Assembly (NCBI GenBank): GCA_964019335.1
Contig: OZ025692.1
Location: 131,501 to 195,500 of the forward strand
Length of the DNA: 64,000 nt
DNA from: Diplonema japonicum
Taxonomy: Eukaryota > Euglenozoa > Diplonemea > Diplonemida > Diplonemidae
Direction: 5' to 3'
Positions 51,236 through 62,790 of this stretch are shown here, in pieces. The stretch's first letter is position 1. The number at the start of each line of letters is the position of its first letter. The notes below the pieces were generated by a model. That model made no database searches and was not told the DNA's origin. It was given only the letters and a program-made list of their open reading frames with translations. The translations under genes were made by a program, and so were the position numbers.

Positions 51236-53623
51236 TAATAATACCTGAGTAGTTTTCTTGGCCAGGTTTTCCTTGTAAACGTTTAGCTGTTCCGCGACTT
51301 CGGGGCCGGGCTGCCTGGAGAGGACGCCCTTCAGCTCAACGTACAGTGCTTCCTTCTCCGCGATCAGTTTTTCCTTTTCTCGAACTTCTTCGGTTTTCAC
51401 GATGAGCTGTTTTTGCAGCCCGTGGATTCTCTGCAGGGCTTCGTATGTTTGCGGTTCGGATCCCTCCATTTTGTGCCATCGGTGGACGTTGAGGGGGTTT
51501 TGGAGCTCTTCTGTGAGGGATTTGACCTTGGAGGTTTCGTATAAAAGAGTGTTGGATTTCGTGCTTATTTCCCGTTTTAAATGGTCGATCTTGGAGATGA
51601 AAGCGCGGATGGTTTCGAGCTCGCTACGTAACTGGCTGCTCTTTTCGCCGAGGCTGCGAAGGTCTAAAACCTTGTCGCGGTACTGTACATCTCCTTTATT
51701 CATGGTCGATTGCTGGATACGTATCCGTTCGTACAATTTTGCGAGTTCATCGTTACGTTTAATCAGCTGCGCGCCCAAAATGTCTCGTTCGTTCATCACG
51801 TTCTCATAGTCACGCTTTTGCTTAGCCTTTTCTGTGTCGGCCTCGTTGATTATCTCGTTAAGCTTGTTGATCTCGCTCGCGAGAGATGTTATCTTCCTGC
51901 TGTTCGCATCGATCATTGTAACGAATTTTTGCTTCCTCAACAAGTATCTCTTCTTTTCCGCCTCGAGCTTTGATTTTTGTATGTTCAGGTGTACCAAATC
52001 CTTTTCCTTCAGCTGGATTTCCTCCTTTAATTGCATGATGGAATGATTCATGATTTTAAAACGGCGTTTCATATCTTGGATATCCGCGTGGAGCTCCAAC
52101 AGATTCTTGGAGTACAGGTTTCGCTCGTTCAGAACCTGTTCGAAAAGAGATTGTTGCTGTTTCAATTTATGTTCGCTGTCTTGAATTGCTTTTTGACTTT
52201 CGTCGACCTTGCCTTCTAGAACCCTGACTTCTTCCATTGCCTTGATGTAGCGAGTGTGGGCTTCGGAAGCTTCTCTTTCGTAAAGACAGGTTTCGTGTTC
52301 TAGGTGGTATATTAGTTCACGTTGCTTGTGAGCGTGTTTTTCATATCCACGGATCTCTTGTTCGAGGTTTCGCTTGTGGTTTTCCTTGATGAGCATCCAG
52401 TCTGATTGCTTTTGGGTATCGCCTTGTGCTTTTAAGTAGTTTTTGTTTAAGATGTCTCGCTCGCGGGTCAAATCGTCGATTTGTTTCCTGTCGTTTTCCG
52501 ACGCGCGGCGGCCTGTTGAAATGTCCATTTCCTTTTTGTGGATTTCAAGTGCTAATGTGTTTCGAGCGTGTTCGACCTCCGCGCGTTGTTGTTCCAAAGC
52601 TCGATTTCTTTTTACAACCGCGTCCCGCATCTTTGTCAGCCTGGCGTGTTCGGCCCGCTGTTGAGAAATATCGTGTTCCTTCGCGCGAAGCTTTCCTTGC
52701 AGGTTTTGGTTCTCAGCTTTTACCGCGGATGTTTTTTCAATCTCCTGCTCCAGATCGTGTTGGTATTTCTGCGTTTTTTTGTTGATGCTTTCGTATTCTT
52801 TGATGGCTTTTTCCGTCGCAGCTTTCTGTTCTTCAAGCTGTTCGTCCAGCCTCGAAATCGCTTGAAGAGATTGGGTTAAAACGCTGTCGTTGGCTTTTAT
52901 TTGAGAATGGTGCTGAAGCAGCTCCGATTTTAAAACCTGCAGTTCCTTCTCCCAGTATTCCTTCCGTTGTTTTTCCTTTTCCAGTAGGTCGAGTTTTTCT
53001 TGTGTAACGCTGTTGACTTGTTGGATTACTCCGTCTTGCTTGTCTTTTTCCCCGACTAGGTTTTTCATCACTTCTTGATAATCTGCGATGTCGCCTTGTA
53101 TAGCTGCTAGTTGTGTTCTCTGTGTGTCGCGTTCTTTTTGTAGGTCCTCTCGGACTTTTGCGAGTTCTTGTAGAGCAGTGTCGTGACCGATTAGTCCTGA
53201 TACACCCTTTTCAACTTGTTTTTCCAGGTCTTTCAGTTCCATTCGAAGTCGTTTTATGTTTTCCTTTGCGGTGACTTCTTTTTCCACAGATTGTTCGAGC
53301 CTTGATTTTGCCTTGGCGATCTCCTTTCGGAGGGTGTCGATGGTGACCTGGTCGCCTTGTGACAGGTCCTCGGCGGTTTTAATCTTCGTCTGGCACGTGT
53401 GGATCTCGCCTTGGAGGTCCAGGCATTTTTTCACCATTCTCTTCTCGCCGTCGTTGAGCTTCAGGAACGAGGCGTGCAGGGTGTCGTACTCCTTCCTGAA
53501 CACCTCCAGCGTGTCGTCGCCCTCCAGCTCCAACAAGACCTCTTGGAACTGCCGCTCGCATTGTTCAAACCCTGCATTCTGCTGCTGGATCTTCTCGAAT
53601 TGCTCGTCGTCTACCTTCAACAT
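50662..53623 (-). CDS. CFAP58: CFAP58 (CCDC147), flagellar coiled-coil protein
   Basis: Three exons: 53623-51245, 51167-50937 and 50901-50662. The introns are 77 nt (GTATTA, long T-run, TAACAG) and 35 nt (GTATGC...CCCTAG), both phase 0. The 949-residue product is coiled coil almost throughout. The diagnostic segment NPLNVHRWHKMEGSEPQTYE, and then LSRQPGPEVAEQLNVYKENL, match human CFAP58, which is slightly shorter. The last 100 residues are Pro/Ser-rich and not conserved. CFAP58 is needed for flagellar axoneme and mid-piece assembly, so the organism almost certainly makes flagella. The start is the first ATG (53621-53623) after a C-rich acceptor region. Confidence 0.92.
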
Positions 53624-53887
53624 TTCCAACCTGTTCGCGTGAGTGTGTCGGGGGGGGAAAAAAAATAATAATAATTAATAATGGGAGTGATAACACTGAC
53701 AAACAAAAAAAAAAAAAAAAAAAAAAAAAAGGGACCGCAACGCAATCCCGTTAAAACCGCCCTGCTCAGAGGGCCTTTTTTTTTTTTTTTTTTTTTTTTT
53801 TCAATTAGATTTTTTTTTCATTCTTTTTTTTTTATTTGGGTATTTATTTCTCCCCCCCCCCCGTCCCCACCCGATCCATTGGCATCC

Positions 53888-54973
53888 CTACTTCACGACG
53901 GGTTTCAAGATATTTGTGATCCTTTCTTTTTTCTCGACGTTCGAGGTGAGCGCTGTTTCGTAGACCTCCCTGCAGAGGGACGTGGCGTAGGAGTCGCCCT
54001 TCAACGCGTAAGGTGTGGCGGTGGCGGCGACTGTTTGCAGCAGAAGCGAAGCGTCTTTAACATCATGCCCGGAAGCGGTGAACCGATGTAATGTGTCACC
54101 CGACCCCCGCACGTCCTTTGTCCCATTGAACGCAACGGCAAGACCTTCATAACAGGTGGTATCAGTCTGATCTAATTTCTCAGCATGGCGAACAACCTGC
54201 CCCGCACCTCGCGTGTCTGCAGCAATACCGCAGGCCCATGATAAAGATCCGTTAACGTCGGACCCCGAACAGTCGCCCAAGCCTTGTCGTTCCATTCTCT
54301 TTAGTATTTTCCAAGCTTCCATACCGCCTTTGCTGCCTTTTGCTACGTCAATGTAATTTTCCCGATGTTCCTCAAAACCCAGCTCCGGCAGCTTGCCTAG
54401 AAGTGCCCGCGCGAATCGGTTAGTTTTCTCGCCTGACAGCTTGTGAAACGTCTCGTCCATGAACGCTTTATCGTCGGCGTTCGATGCTGCAAAATGCTTC
54501 ACAGCTTGCAGTGCTAACATGTTTTCACCTGTTGCGGCGTAGCCCGCGATGACCTCCCGCGCGGTGTTCCCCGATACGTTCACTCCGGTGTTTTGCATTT
54601 TTTCGAGTGTGGTGCCAGCCTCGTCCATGGCGCCGATTCGTGACATTGCTGTCACCATGGCGTTGTGTGTCAGGGGGCCGATCTCTGCTTTCATGTCAGT
54701 CATCATAAAGAAGCACTCCCATAGGGATCGTGGGGTGATGGCGGTGTCTGCTTGGTCTAACCGGTTTAATATGAATTCGCCGCATTTTTGGTCCGACCAG
54801 CAGTTGTACCACTTAGCTTGCGTTTGTTTTTGTTGTTTTTGTTGTTTTTGTTGCTTTTGTTGTCGTTGTTGAAGTCTCTTGGCGGGTTGCTTTCGGGCCG
54901 TATTTTGTTTAACTCCTTTTGCAGCCGCTGTCCATGGTGCTCTTGCCCCGCCTAGAACTACAACTCTGCTCAT
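53888..54973 (-). CDS. Pentatricopeptide-repeat-like protein
   Basis: 361 residues from the ATG at 54971-54973. The N terminus (MSRVVVLGGARAPWTAAAKG) is basic and lacks acids, like a mitochondrial presequence. It is followed by a KQQKQQKQQKQ tract encoded by repeated CAA/AAA units at about 54816-54880. Residues about 75-330 are paired helices. The unit LTHNAMVTAMSRIGAMDEAG, then TTLEKMQNTGVNVSGNTARE, has the spacing of PPR motifs, and VNGSLSWACGIAADTRGAGQ a second. PPR proteins bind single-stranded RNA in organelles; in Euglenozoa they act in mitochondrial RNA processing and ribosomes. The number of repeats cannot be fixed by eye. Confidence 0.7.
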   Translation of the reverse strand: MSRVVVLGGARAPWTAAAKGVKQNTARKQPAKRLQQRQQKQQKQQKQQKQTQAKWYNCWSDQKCGEFILNRLDQADTAITPRSLWECFFMMTDMKAEIGPLTHNAMVTAMSRIGAMDEAGTTLEKMQNTGVNVSGNTAREVIAGYAATGENMLALQAVKHFAASNADDKAFMDETFHKLSGEKTNRFARALLGKLPELGFEEHRENYIDVAKGSKGGMEAWKILKRMERQGLGDCSGSDVNGSLSWACGIAADTRGAGQVVRHAEKLDQTDTTCYEGLAVAFNGTKDVRGSGDTLHRFTASGHDVKDASLLLQTVAATATPYALKGDSYATSLCREVYETALTSNVEKKERITNILKPVVK

Positions 54974-55770
54974 GTTTAAATTCCCCTCCCTCCTCTCTCC
55001 CAACCTTTTCACTTTTTTTTTCTCCTTCTTGTATTGGGTATTTTCTTTTTTTTCTTTTTTTTACGGCAATGTAAAGAATAATAAAAAAAAAGCGAAACAA
55101 AAAAAAGCGAAACAAAAAAAGGAGAATTCCTCCCCCCCCCCTCCCCTTTTCCATTCTTTTTTTGTTCGTTTTTTGTCACATTTTTTTCCCCCATCCTCTC
55201 CCCCTTTTTTTTTTTTTTTTTTTTTTTTGCAATTCTGGTGGGATTGCAAAAGTAAAAAGATATCCTTTCATATTTTTCAGGTGTATAAGGGTTTCAAAAA
55301 AGGAGGGGTTACAAGAAAATATTTTTTTTTTTCAAGACTCAAGAATAGAGAGGAATAGGGAGGGAACGCGGAAAAAAAAAAAAAGCAGCATGAACTCGCA
55401 CCACCACAATAAAAAAGGATAAAAAAAAAGAACGGAAGGAAAACTCAAAAGAAAGGGAATCGGCACACACAAAAAAAAAAAAAAAAGAGGAGGAACAAAC
55501 AAAAATCAAGTTGTTTTTTTTCCCCCCACAGTGCGGGGTTTTTTTTATTTTTTTTTTTTTCCAATCAAACATTACTCCTTTTTTTTCTCCCCCTCCCCCA
55601 GTAAAAAAATAAAAAACGAGAGAATTATTTGATCACCACTTTTCTTTCCCTTTTTTTTTTAAAAAAAATATTTTAGACCCCCCCCAGGAAGAAACAAAAA
55701 GAAACAAAAATAGGGGGGAGAGGGAGGGAAAAAAAATCCCCCCCCCTTCTCTCTCTCTCTCTCTCTCTAT
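54974..55770. other. Intergenic, homopolymer-rich
   Basis: A and T runs, a (CT)n tract of about 20 nt at 55748-55769 just downstream of the HSDL2 stop, and no supported gene. Confidence 0.45.
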
Positions 55771-56694
55771 CTAGAGCTTCGAGTCGGACATATCCTTCTT
55801 CACCTTGCGTACATCACCCCTTTGGAAGGTAAAATTGTTGAGCGTGGTGGTCTTAGGAGCAAGCAAACGGGGAGGCTCGAATGTAGGGTCGAATCTGTAA
55901 ATAGCAAGATCTTCCTTGGTAAGGTTGAAGCGTTGCATCAAAGCGTCGTCATCGATCAGCTGTTGCCCGTTGCAAGTGGGGTCGGAAACAATGGCGAGAA
56001 CGCAGTCCGACAGGATACTGGCCTTCCTCCACAATTTTGTGTCCCCAAGCTTGAAATTCTTCGATGCTTGCGACTCAATAACCGTAGCAGGCCACAGTGA
56101 GTTTCCTGTGATACCATTTGCCTCGCCCTCTGCTGCAGCACCCATTGCCACCATGGTCATTCCAAACTTCGACATGTTGTAAGCAGTGAACCCCTTGAAT
56201 CTTTTGTAGTCACTCTCAATAGGAGGCGACATTGTAATGACACGGCCCCACTTCTGCTTCATCATGTGAGGGATGCACAATTTTGTCAGGATGAACGATC
56301 CACGGGCGTTAATCTGGTTGATAAGGTCGTACTTGTTAACAGGGGTGTCTTCAATGGTGTGCCACCAGAGAGCCGAGGCGTTGTTGATGACAATGTCAAT
56401 GCGGCCGAAGTGTGCGATGGTGTTTTCCACGCAGGCTGCAATGCTTTTCTCATCTTTCATGTCGACCTTGCAGGGGAGGGCGTCGGGCCCCAGGGCCTTC
56501 ACCTCGGCGGCCACGGAGAAAATCGTCCCCGGAAGCTCTTTTGTCTCCACCGTTGTCTTTGCGGCCACCACGATGTTGCACCCGTACTTTGCAAGCGCCA
56601 GAGCGCATTCCCTCCCGATGCCTCTTGTGGACCCGGAGATGATCGCCACCTTGCCCTTTAAGTTCATCGGCTGGATTTTCGGTGAGGTTGCCAT
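55771..56694 (-). CDS. HSDL2: HSDL2-like short-chain dehydrogenase with C-terminal SKL
   Basis: 307 residues. The Rossmann signature GSTRGIGR begins at Gly21. AAKT and PGTIFSVAAEV match the HSDL2 subfamily (AAKT, LLGTIY). NNAS is at 104-107, catalytic Ser156 in MSPPIE, and Tyr172-x3-Lys176 in AYNMSKFG. The NALWP-equivalent GNSLWPATVIES is present. It ends DMSDSKL, a canonical type 1 peroxisomal signal, so import into peroxisomes or glycosomes is predicted. Human HSDL2 has an additional SCP2 domain with a C-terminal peroxisome signal; here SCP2 is absent. The substrate is probably a fatty acyl or related lipid intermediate. Single exon. Confidence 0.9.
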   Translation of the reverse strand: MATSPKIQPMNLKGKVAIISGSTRGIGRECALALAKYGCNIVVAAKTTVETKELPGTIFSVAAEVKALGPDALPCKVDMKDEKSIAACVENTIAHFGRIDIVINNASALWWHTIEDTPVNKYDLINQINARGSFILTKLCIPHMMKQKWGRVITMSPPIESDYKRFKGFTAYNMSKFGMTMVAMGAAAEGEANGITGNSLWPATVIESQASKNFKLGDTKLWRKASILSDCVLAIVSDPTCNGQQLIDDDALMQRFNLTKEDLAIYRFDPTFEPPRLLAPKTTTLNNFTFQRGDVRKVKKDMSDSKL

Positions 56695-56727
56695 TTTTTT
56701 CTTCTTTTTTTTTTTTCTTATTGTGGT

Positions 56728-56765
<38 letters not shown>

Positions 56766-56990
56766 TTTCGTGGGGGACAACAAAAAAAAGGAAAATGTGG
56801 GGAAAAGGATGTGCGGGGGAGTATTATTATTTTTTTTCTTTTTTGGTTGTGCTACACTCCTGTCACTTTTTTTTATAAAAAAAAAGTGAGGTAAAAAAAA
56901 AAAAAAACAAAAAAAAGGAAAAAAAAAGGCAAGTTTTTTTCTTCTTCTTTTTTCTTTTCAATATTTCTTTTTTTTTTTATCGTTCTAATA

Positions 56991-57178
56991 TCACATCACG
57001 GTGCAATCTTTCTTATCCTTCCCTCCCTCGGGTGTTGCCGGCACGTCCTCCGAGGATGTTGCCTTCGGATGGTTCACGATGGGGGCGTGGACCACAGTGT
57101 CTGTCACATCAAGCTCGGATTTTGTAAGTTGGACTCCGGAGAGGTCAGCTGCTATTTTTGTAAACGCCGCATTGACCT

Positions 57179-57209
<31 letters not shown>

Positions 57210-57765
57210 CCTCACACCTTGTCACCTGTTTTAGCCGACACAAAAAAAGGAACCATTCCATTCTCCACAGCGAAAAGGGAGTGTTTTTCAGCCTTTACGG
57301 ATCTGAGGTGGTTCAGATCCATTTTATTCCCAACTAACGCCAGGTAGGGCATAGTTTTCTTATCTTTGAATGTCGTTTTCACGAACTCAAGCCATTGCTC
57401 CAAATTTTTGAAGGATTCCATGCTTGTTACGTCATAAGTCATGAGGATAGCATGGCTGCCGAAGAGATAGTTCCCGAGCATCTTCCCCCCAAGTTGCTGG
57501 CCTCCGATGTCCCAGATCTGCAATGTTGTGTTCACCTGCCCAGGAAGCGCTAGTCTTTTGTTGAAGAAGTCCAACCCTACTGTCTGCCGGTACGACTCTT
57601 TGAAGCCGCCTTCGCAAAATCTCATGATTAAACTGGTTTTCCCCACTGCCCCGTCACCTTTTTTTTTTTTTTTTGATTTTTTTTTTCTTTTGTGTGTGCC
57701 ATACCAACTACAAGCACTTTGTACTGCAAATGATCCACCGCATCATCGCTGTCTGAGTCAGACAT
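56991..57765 (-). CDS. RAB28: RAB28 small GTPase
   Basis: Three exons: 57765-57705, 57657-57218 and 57176-56991. The introns are 47 nt (GTATGG, A-run, AAAAG) and 41 nt (GTGTGA, A-run, AACAG). Splicing gives 228 residues starting MSDSDSDDAVDHLQYKVLVV and rebuilds the P-loop GDGAVGKTS across junction 1. QTVGLDFFNKRLALPG, LQIWDIGGQQLGGKML, VGNKMDLNHLRSVKAEKH and FVSAKTGDK are diagnostic of RAB28. The end, CTVM, is a CAAX box for prenylation, as in other RAB28 proteins. RAB28 is carried by the BBSome/IFT system and in trypanosomes serves ESCRT and retromer trafficking. The A-core introns lack a pyrimidine tract. Confidence 0.95.
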
Positions 57766-58043
57766 TTCTTTTTTTTTCTCCCTTTTTTTTTATGTAATTC
57801 CTCCTGTTATTTTTTTTTTTTTTTCTTTTAACAGACAGGGGGAGAAAAAGAAAAAAAAAAAAGAGAAAAAAAAAACCCTGAGATCACCCAAGGGATAGGA
57901 AAGAAGAAAAAAAAAAAAAACAAACCAAAGGACGCCATTGACACTTTTTTCTTTTGATAGGGGGGAACAAATGGAAAAAAAAAAAAAAAAGAATCAGAAA
58001 TAAAAAGGAAAGGGACCTTCCCCCCCCCCCCCCCCCCCCCCGT

Positions 58044-58131
58044 TCACAGTTTCCACCCAGAGTGCAGTGCGACAACACCGAACGTTAAAGAGTCGTAAGA
58101 GACACCCTTGAATCCTGCTTCGCGGATCTGT

Positions 58132-58186
<55 letters not shown>

Positions 58187-59021
58187 CCCCACCCAAACAC
58201 ACCATCCCGGCAAATTCCTCCTGGCGAGGGAACTTTCTTATAGACTCAACAAGGTACTGGTAACTGTGCCAGTCGTTCGCGAAAAGCTGGCCAAGCGCCT
58301 TTTTTTTTTTTTTTTTTTTTTCCCTCCCCCCCTTTCCATCACATACCGGGATAACATTCATAGAGTACGCATCATACAGCATCCGGAGTGTCTCCTGCTC
58401 GACATGGGAAAATTCCAGTACAAGCAGCCGGCCGTTGGGCTTCAGAACACGATGAGCCTCTGCCAGTGCCTTCTCAATGTGTGTCACATTACGGATCCCG
58501 AACGCAATGGTGTAAGCATCAAAACTCGCGTCAGGGAAAGGAAGCTCTTCGGCGTTGGCCTCCTTGAAGTTGACGGGGGCAGCGTCGCCTGCCTTCTTTC
58601 TGTCCAAGTATCGTATTTCGCCTTGTTCAAGCATTTTCCCGTTAATATCGGATATTGTAATGCCGGCCTCCGTTGCCGAGAGGGGTGGTTCTGTCATTAG
58701 TTTTTCGTTGAGTGCGTCCAATATTCTAAAGGCGACATCGCCCGTCCCCCCTGCTACGTCAAGGTACTGTTTGCCAAGTTGTGGGTCGAGCCTTCCAACC
58801 ATGGTGTCCTTCCAGCATCTGTGCATCCCCGCGCTCATTACGTCATTCATGATATCGTACTTTCCGCTAACCTGCTCGAAAAGCTTTTTCACCATCCCTT
58901 CCTTCTCGTCCTCCTTCACCGACTGGTAGCCAAACCAGGCTTTTTTCTCTTCTTCACTTTTCCCGCTCTCCCATCGCCTCCCCACTACCCTTTTGCTCAA
59001 GGCTGTTCGTGCGGTCCTCAT
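58044..59021 (-). CDS. COQ5: COQ5, mitochondrial 2-methoxy-6-polyprenyl-benzoquinol methyltransferase
   Basis: Three exons: 59021-58347, 58298-58203 and 58127-58044. The introns are 48 nt (GTATGT, G- then A-run, AAAAG) and 75 nt (GTGTGT, long A-run, ACACAG), both phase 0. The 284-residue product starts with an Arg-rich mitochondrial presequence ([17 protein letters not shown]). UbiE/COQ5 motifs are [33 protein letters not shown] (SAM site) and [14 protein letters not shown]. Splicing restores [36 protein letters not shown] and the [17 protein letters not shown] end, matching COQ5 almost residue for residue. It carries out the C-methylation step in ubiquinone synthesis. Confidence 0.96.
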
Positions 59022-59908
59022 AATTCCTTTTTTTTTTTTTAATTTCCCCCCAAAAGTTTACGCACGTGGGTGTCATAATAGATATCAATAATTTGAGGGG
59101 ATATGGGAGGGAACAGGGGACCGGAGAAAAAGATGGGAAGAAAAAAAAAAGATGATGGGGACGGGGGGGGGGGATGAAACATAAGGTTGGGTGTGTCTGT
59201 GTGTGTGTGTGTGCTTTTTTTTGTGGGGGAACGGGGGGGGGGGGGGGGGGGGCAGATATTCTTTTTTTTCATAATAAAAAAGTTCTTTGTTATTTATTTT
59301 GTTATTACCTCAACTCTAGACTTCTTTTTTTTCTTTCCCAAAAAGGTGGGGGGGAATTGGGGGGGGGGGGGGGGGGGTGCAAGAATGGGGAGGGGACGAA
59401 CAACACAGAACTATCCCTTTTTTTGATGAGGAAAAAAAAAAAACACAACAAGTACAATAAAGGGACCTTTCTTTCCCCCTTTCTTCTTTTTTTCTCTTTA
59501 TAAACAAATAAATAAGGGAAGGGATGGGAAAGGGGTAAGGGAACAACTCACGAAGTGTTTAAAAAAGAAGAATATAAAAAAAGTTTAAAAAAAAAAAAGG
59601 GGGGGACCATCAGGGGATAGGGCGTGAGATTTTTTTAAAAAATGAAACTTGATTTTTTTTTTTCTATTCTTTTCTTTCTTTCCCTTGAAAAAAAAATCTT
59701 TCTACCGTATGAAGCTGAAAAATGGAAAAAAGAAAAAGAAATAATAAAAAACAAGAAAAAAAGAAGAAAAAAACTTAATCACCCCTTCGCCTTTTTCTTC
59801 TTCTTCTTCTTTCGTACACTGATAAAAATACCTCAAGGAGCATAAACCCCAAACTTTTCTTATTCCCCCTCTCCCCCTTTTTTTTTTACTCATGTTCTAA
59901 TAACCATT

Positions 59909-59944
<36 letters not shown>

Positions 59945-60137
59945 CCGACACTTTTTTTTTTCCTTCTTCCCTGAAGCATGCAAGGGGAGGGGGTGGGACA
60001 ACAGCAACTTTTTTTTCCCATTATTTTTTTTTTTTTTTTTTTTCTTTTCTTGTTTCTTGGGGGAACGGGGGGAAGGGGTGGTGGGGGCAAGACAATAATA
60101 ATATATAAAAAAAAAATTTTTTTTTTAAAAAAAGAAA
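59022..60137. other. Intergenic, homopolymer-rich
   Basis: Includes poly(G) runs at about 59232-59252 and 59358-59377, a (TG)n stretch near 59190-59213, and long T-runs. No gene signal. Confidence 0.45.
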
Positions 60138-60966
60138 TCACCCTTCCCCCAGTTCAACGTCAAGATCAACATCAGCAGGGAGATTCCAGAACTGGAACGT
60201 GTTATACCGCGCCTCGTGTTCTTCCTCAATCTTATGCACGAGGTGTGGGTGCATTGCGGGTGTAGGAGATGCAGCAAGATCTGTATACTGCACATGAGAA
60301 GCGTCGGTTGTTAAAGGAGAAGCAGATGGCTCCGAGTCATGCTCCTTTTCGGGAAGCAGCTCCTCAACAGTGTCCATAAATTGTGCTCCCGAACTGGCAC
60401 CAGTTTGTATGATATTTGTGATGGCCTTGTCCCAGTTGTTATTCGTGAAATCGTTCAGAACCTGCTTCTCCTCTTCCTCCTTGGGCTCCGAGGACTGGAT
60501 ATCGTGGCCAAGATCCTGAGAAAAGAGACCCTCAACACCAGAAGCATCAGTCCCAGCGGCCTCGGACTGGTTTTTTTTTTTTTTTTTTTTTTTTTCCCCT
60601 CAACATACCTCATTCGCAACGGAGTTATGGTATCTACTGAGCTTGGAATTGCTGATTTTATATTTATCCTCTGTCGATGCACCTTCGCTTTCCTCTTCTG
60701 CGGTATTGCTCGACTCAGCATAGGTGTTTGTGTGCCGGTCGGGTTCTGTGTTAATGAAATTATTCGTGGACGCGGACTCCACTTGGTTCCCTCCCTGCCC
60801 AAAGGCTATTTTCCCCAACGAATCGAAGGTAAGCCCTTCCTCCTCAGGAACCACCGGCCACGGCGACACACGTTCGATCTCCAACCGGGTTTCCAACACT
60901 ACAATGTATTCACTCCACCCCCGTACATGCTCAAGCAACGGCATCGCAAGACCTTCCTTTGGCTGT

Positions 60967-60999
<33 letters not shown>

Positions 61000-62402
61000 A
61001 AAAATCATACTATTTTGCAAAGAGGTGGCTTGTGGATATATTCGCTCATTAGGTTAAGCTGTCCCATGTAGCCTTTCGAATAATTGCGTTCCTTGATCTG
61101 CTCGGAGTTCGCGTCGTTGCAGCTCAATATGAACTCGGGAAGCTTGCACTCGTGAATGAGATGGTTCAGCAGCCCGTAGCTCGCGCTGTCGTCCGCGTCA
61201 AGAACAGAAATAGACCCCTCGACAACCTCTGTGAGACAGCAGTGTGCAATGTTGTGCATTTCGTACGTTTTGAAGATTTGCAGCATGGGTTTTAAAATGC
61301 TTGATTTTGCTATGTGTTCATGGGTCACGGAGGGGCGTGTCCGTGCTAGGTGGCTGACCATTTCCATAACCTTCACCCGGCACGGGCCAAGCGGAACGTT
61401 GAGCTCCTCCGCCTGCCAGGTTACCTTCATAGGCGGGAGCTTCCCGGGATCTTCAAGAACTGTTTTAAACCCATCTAAAAAGCTCAAACAAACGTTTAAA
61501 ACCGTGTCTTGAATATCTGCCTCTTCCTGCGCAGGTTGTATCTTACACAATGTCATGGGTGGGGTCTTCTCAAGGTTGATCAACGTGACAAGGAGAGCGG
61601 CGCCTTCTTGAAACAGGACGGAGTTCCCGTCGTCCCGTTCTGATTTCAACATGGAAGTGATAAGTTTTATGAGCGATTCCTTCGTTGCAATGGCTTGTAT
61701 GTAAGGTAGCAGCTTCCTGTTTGGGAAGCTGAACCTCCTGACAAGGTCCACAAGAAACCTGCACCCGGATATGGAATGGTCAATGCCCCCGTTGACTATC
61801 ATGTCAAGAATGTCAGTGATGAGATTGTTTTGCAGCCACCAAAGATGTATATTTGGAGGAACTCTGAGATCATCCTCGTTCAACGCGCCGAGGAACGAAC
61901 CCAGAAGGTCGCAGAGTGGCGGGGAGGCAATGTGGTAAACAAGGCGGTTCACAACAGGCTTTCTCTTCTGCAGCTCGCGGAGGAAATCCATCATCTGTGG
62001 AGGGGACTTGATATAGAGCTTGTGGACGCACTCTGTCAGCTTCAGAGCCAACCAAGGGTTGATCACATCCAGGTCGAGAAAATTGAACAGTTTTTCCAGT
62101 AATTCCGGGGTGTCGTGAAGCTTTGTCATGACCTCATCGACATCCCTAGCAAGTACCTCCGTAGCTTTGTACGGATATTTCAGCCAAGTGGGAAGGTCTT
62201 CTATAGAGTCTGCTGCTATAAACTCTTTCCGGCTCTTCTCCTCCTCTTCCTCTGTGAATGGGTACAGCATGAACTCGATGAGTCCATCCAAAATGTGGTT
62301 TTGGCTGAAGTAGGTCCCCATTTCCGCTGCGTCTCCCGGGACATCGCTCGAGGCGAGCATCTCCTCCAGCGGGCAGTCCAGGTTGTCTTCGTCTGCAAAC
62401 AT
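60138..62402 (-). CDS. SAPS: SAPS-domain regulatory subunit of PP6/Sit4 phosphatase
   Basis: Three exons: 62402-61011, 60962-60609 and 60566-60138. The introns are 48 nt (GTATGA, A-run, ACACAG) and 42 nt (GTATGT, A-run, ACCAG), both phase 0; 724 residues. The SAPS domain fills about residues 40-500: NHILDGLIEFMLYPF, EVLARDVDEVMTKLH, FLDLDVINPWLALKLTECVH, and exon 2 adds PLLEHVRGWSEYIVVLETRL. The remainder is acidic and Ser/Thr-rich, ending NTFQFWNLPADVDLDVELGE, a recurrent C-terminal motif of these subunits. SAPS proteins bring PP6-type phosphatase to its substrates in cell-cycle and DNA-damage control. Acidic tails are usual. Confidence 0.92.
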
Positions 62403-62790
62403 CTCTAGTTCAGCGTTTCTTTTTTTTTATTGGTATTTTATTTTTTTTTAATTCCCCCCCTCTCTTCTTTCCCCCCCCTCCCCACCCTATTTTTCTTTTT
62501 TTAAAAATTTAATATTTTAATTTCACAAAAAAAGGGGGGGGTAAATGTATGTCAACAAAAAACTCAAAAAAAGGGGGGGGGAGGAACTTGCATCTATGGG
62601 GTAGGAAAAAGAGGGGTGGGGGGAGGGGGAACGTATTCTAAAAACGAGGGGGGGAGAGGGGGGAGTAATAAGAAGAAAAAATACAACAAATTCATTTTTT
62701 AAACCCCCCCCGCCATAATATACAGGGGAGGGGTGAGACTCTACCCTAACGGCACATTTTTACACATCCCCCCTCCCCTCCCCTTCATTC
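62403..62790. other. Intergenic, homopolymer-rich
   Basis: T-, A- and G-rich tracts between the SAPS start and the next stop codon. No feature. Confidence 0.45.

Noticed and set aside
55009-55572. Overlapping Lys/Phe-rich frames on both strands
   Set aside because: Homopolymer translation; no acceptor or conserved motif.
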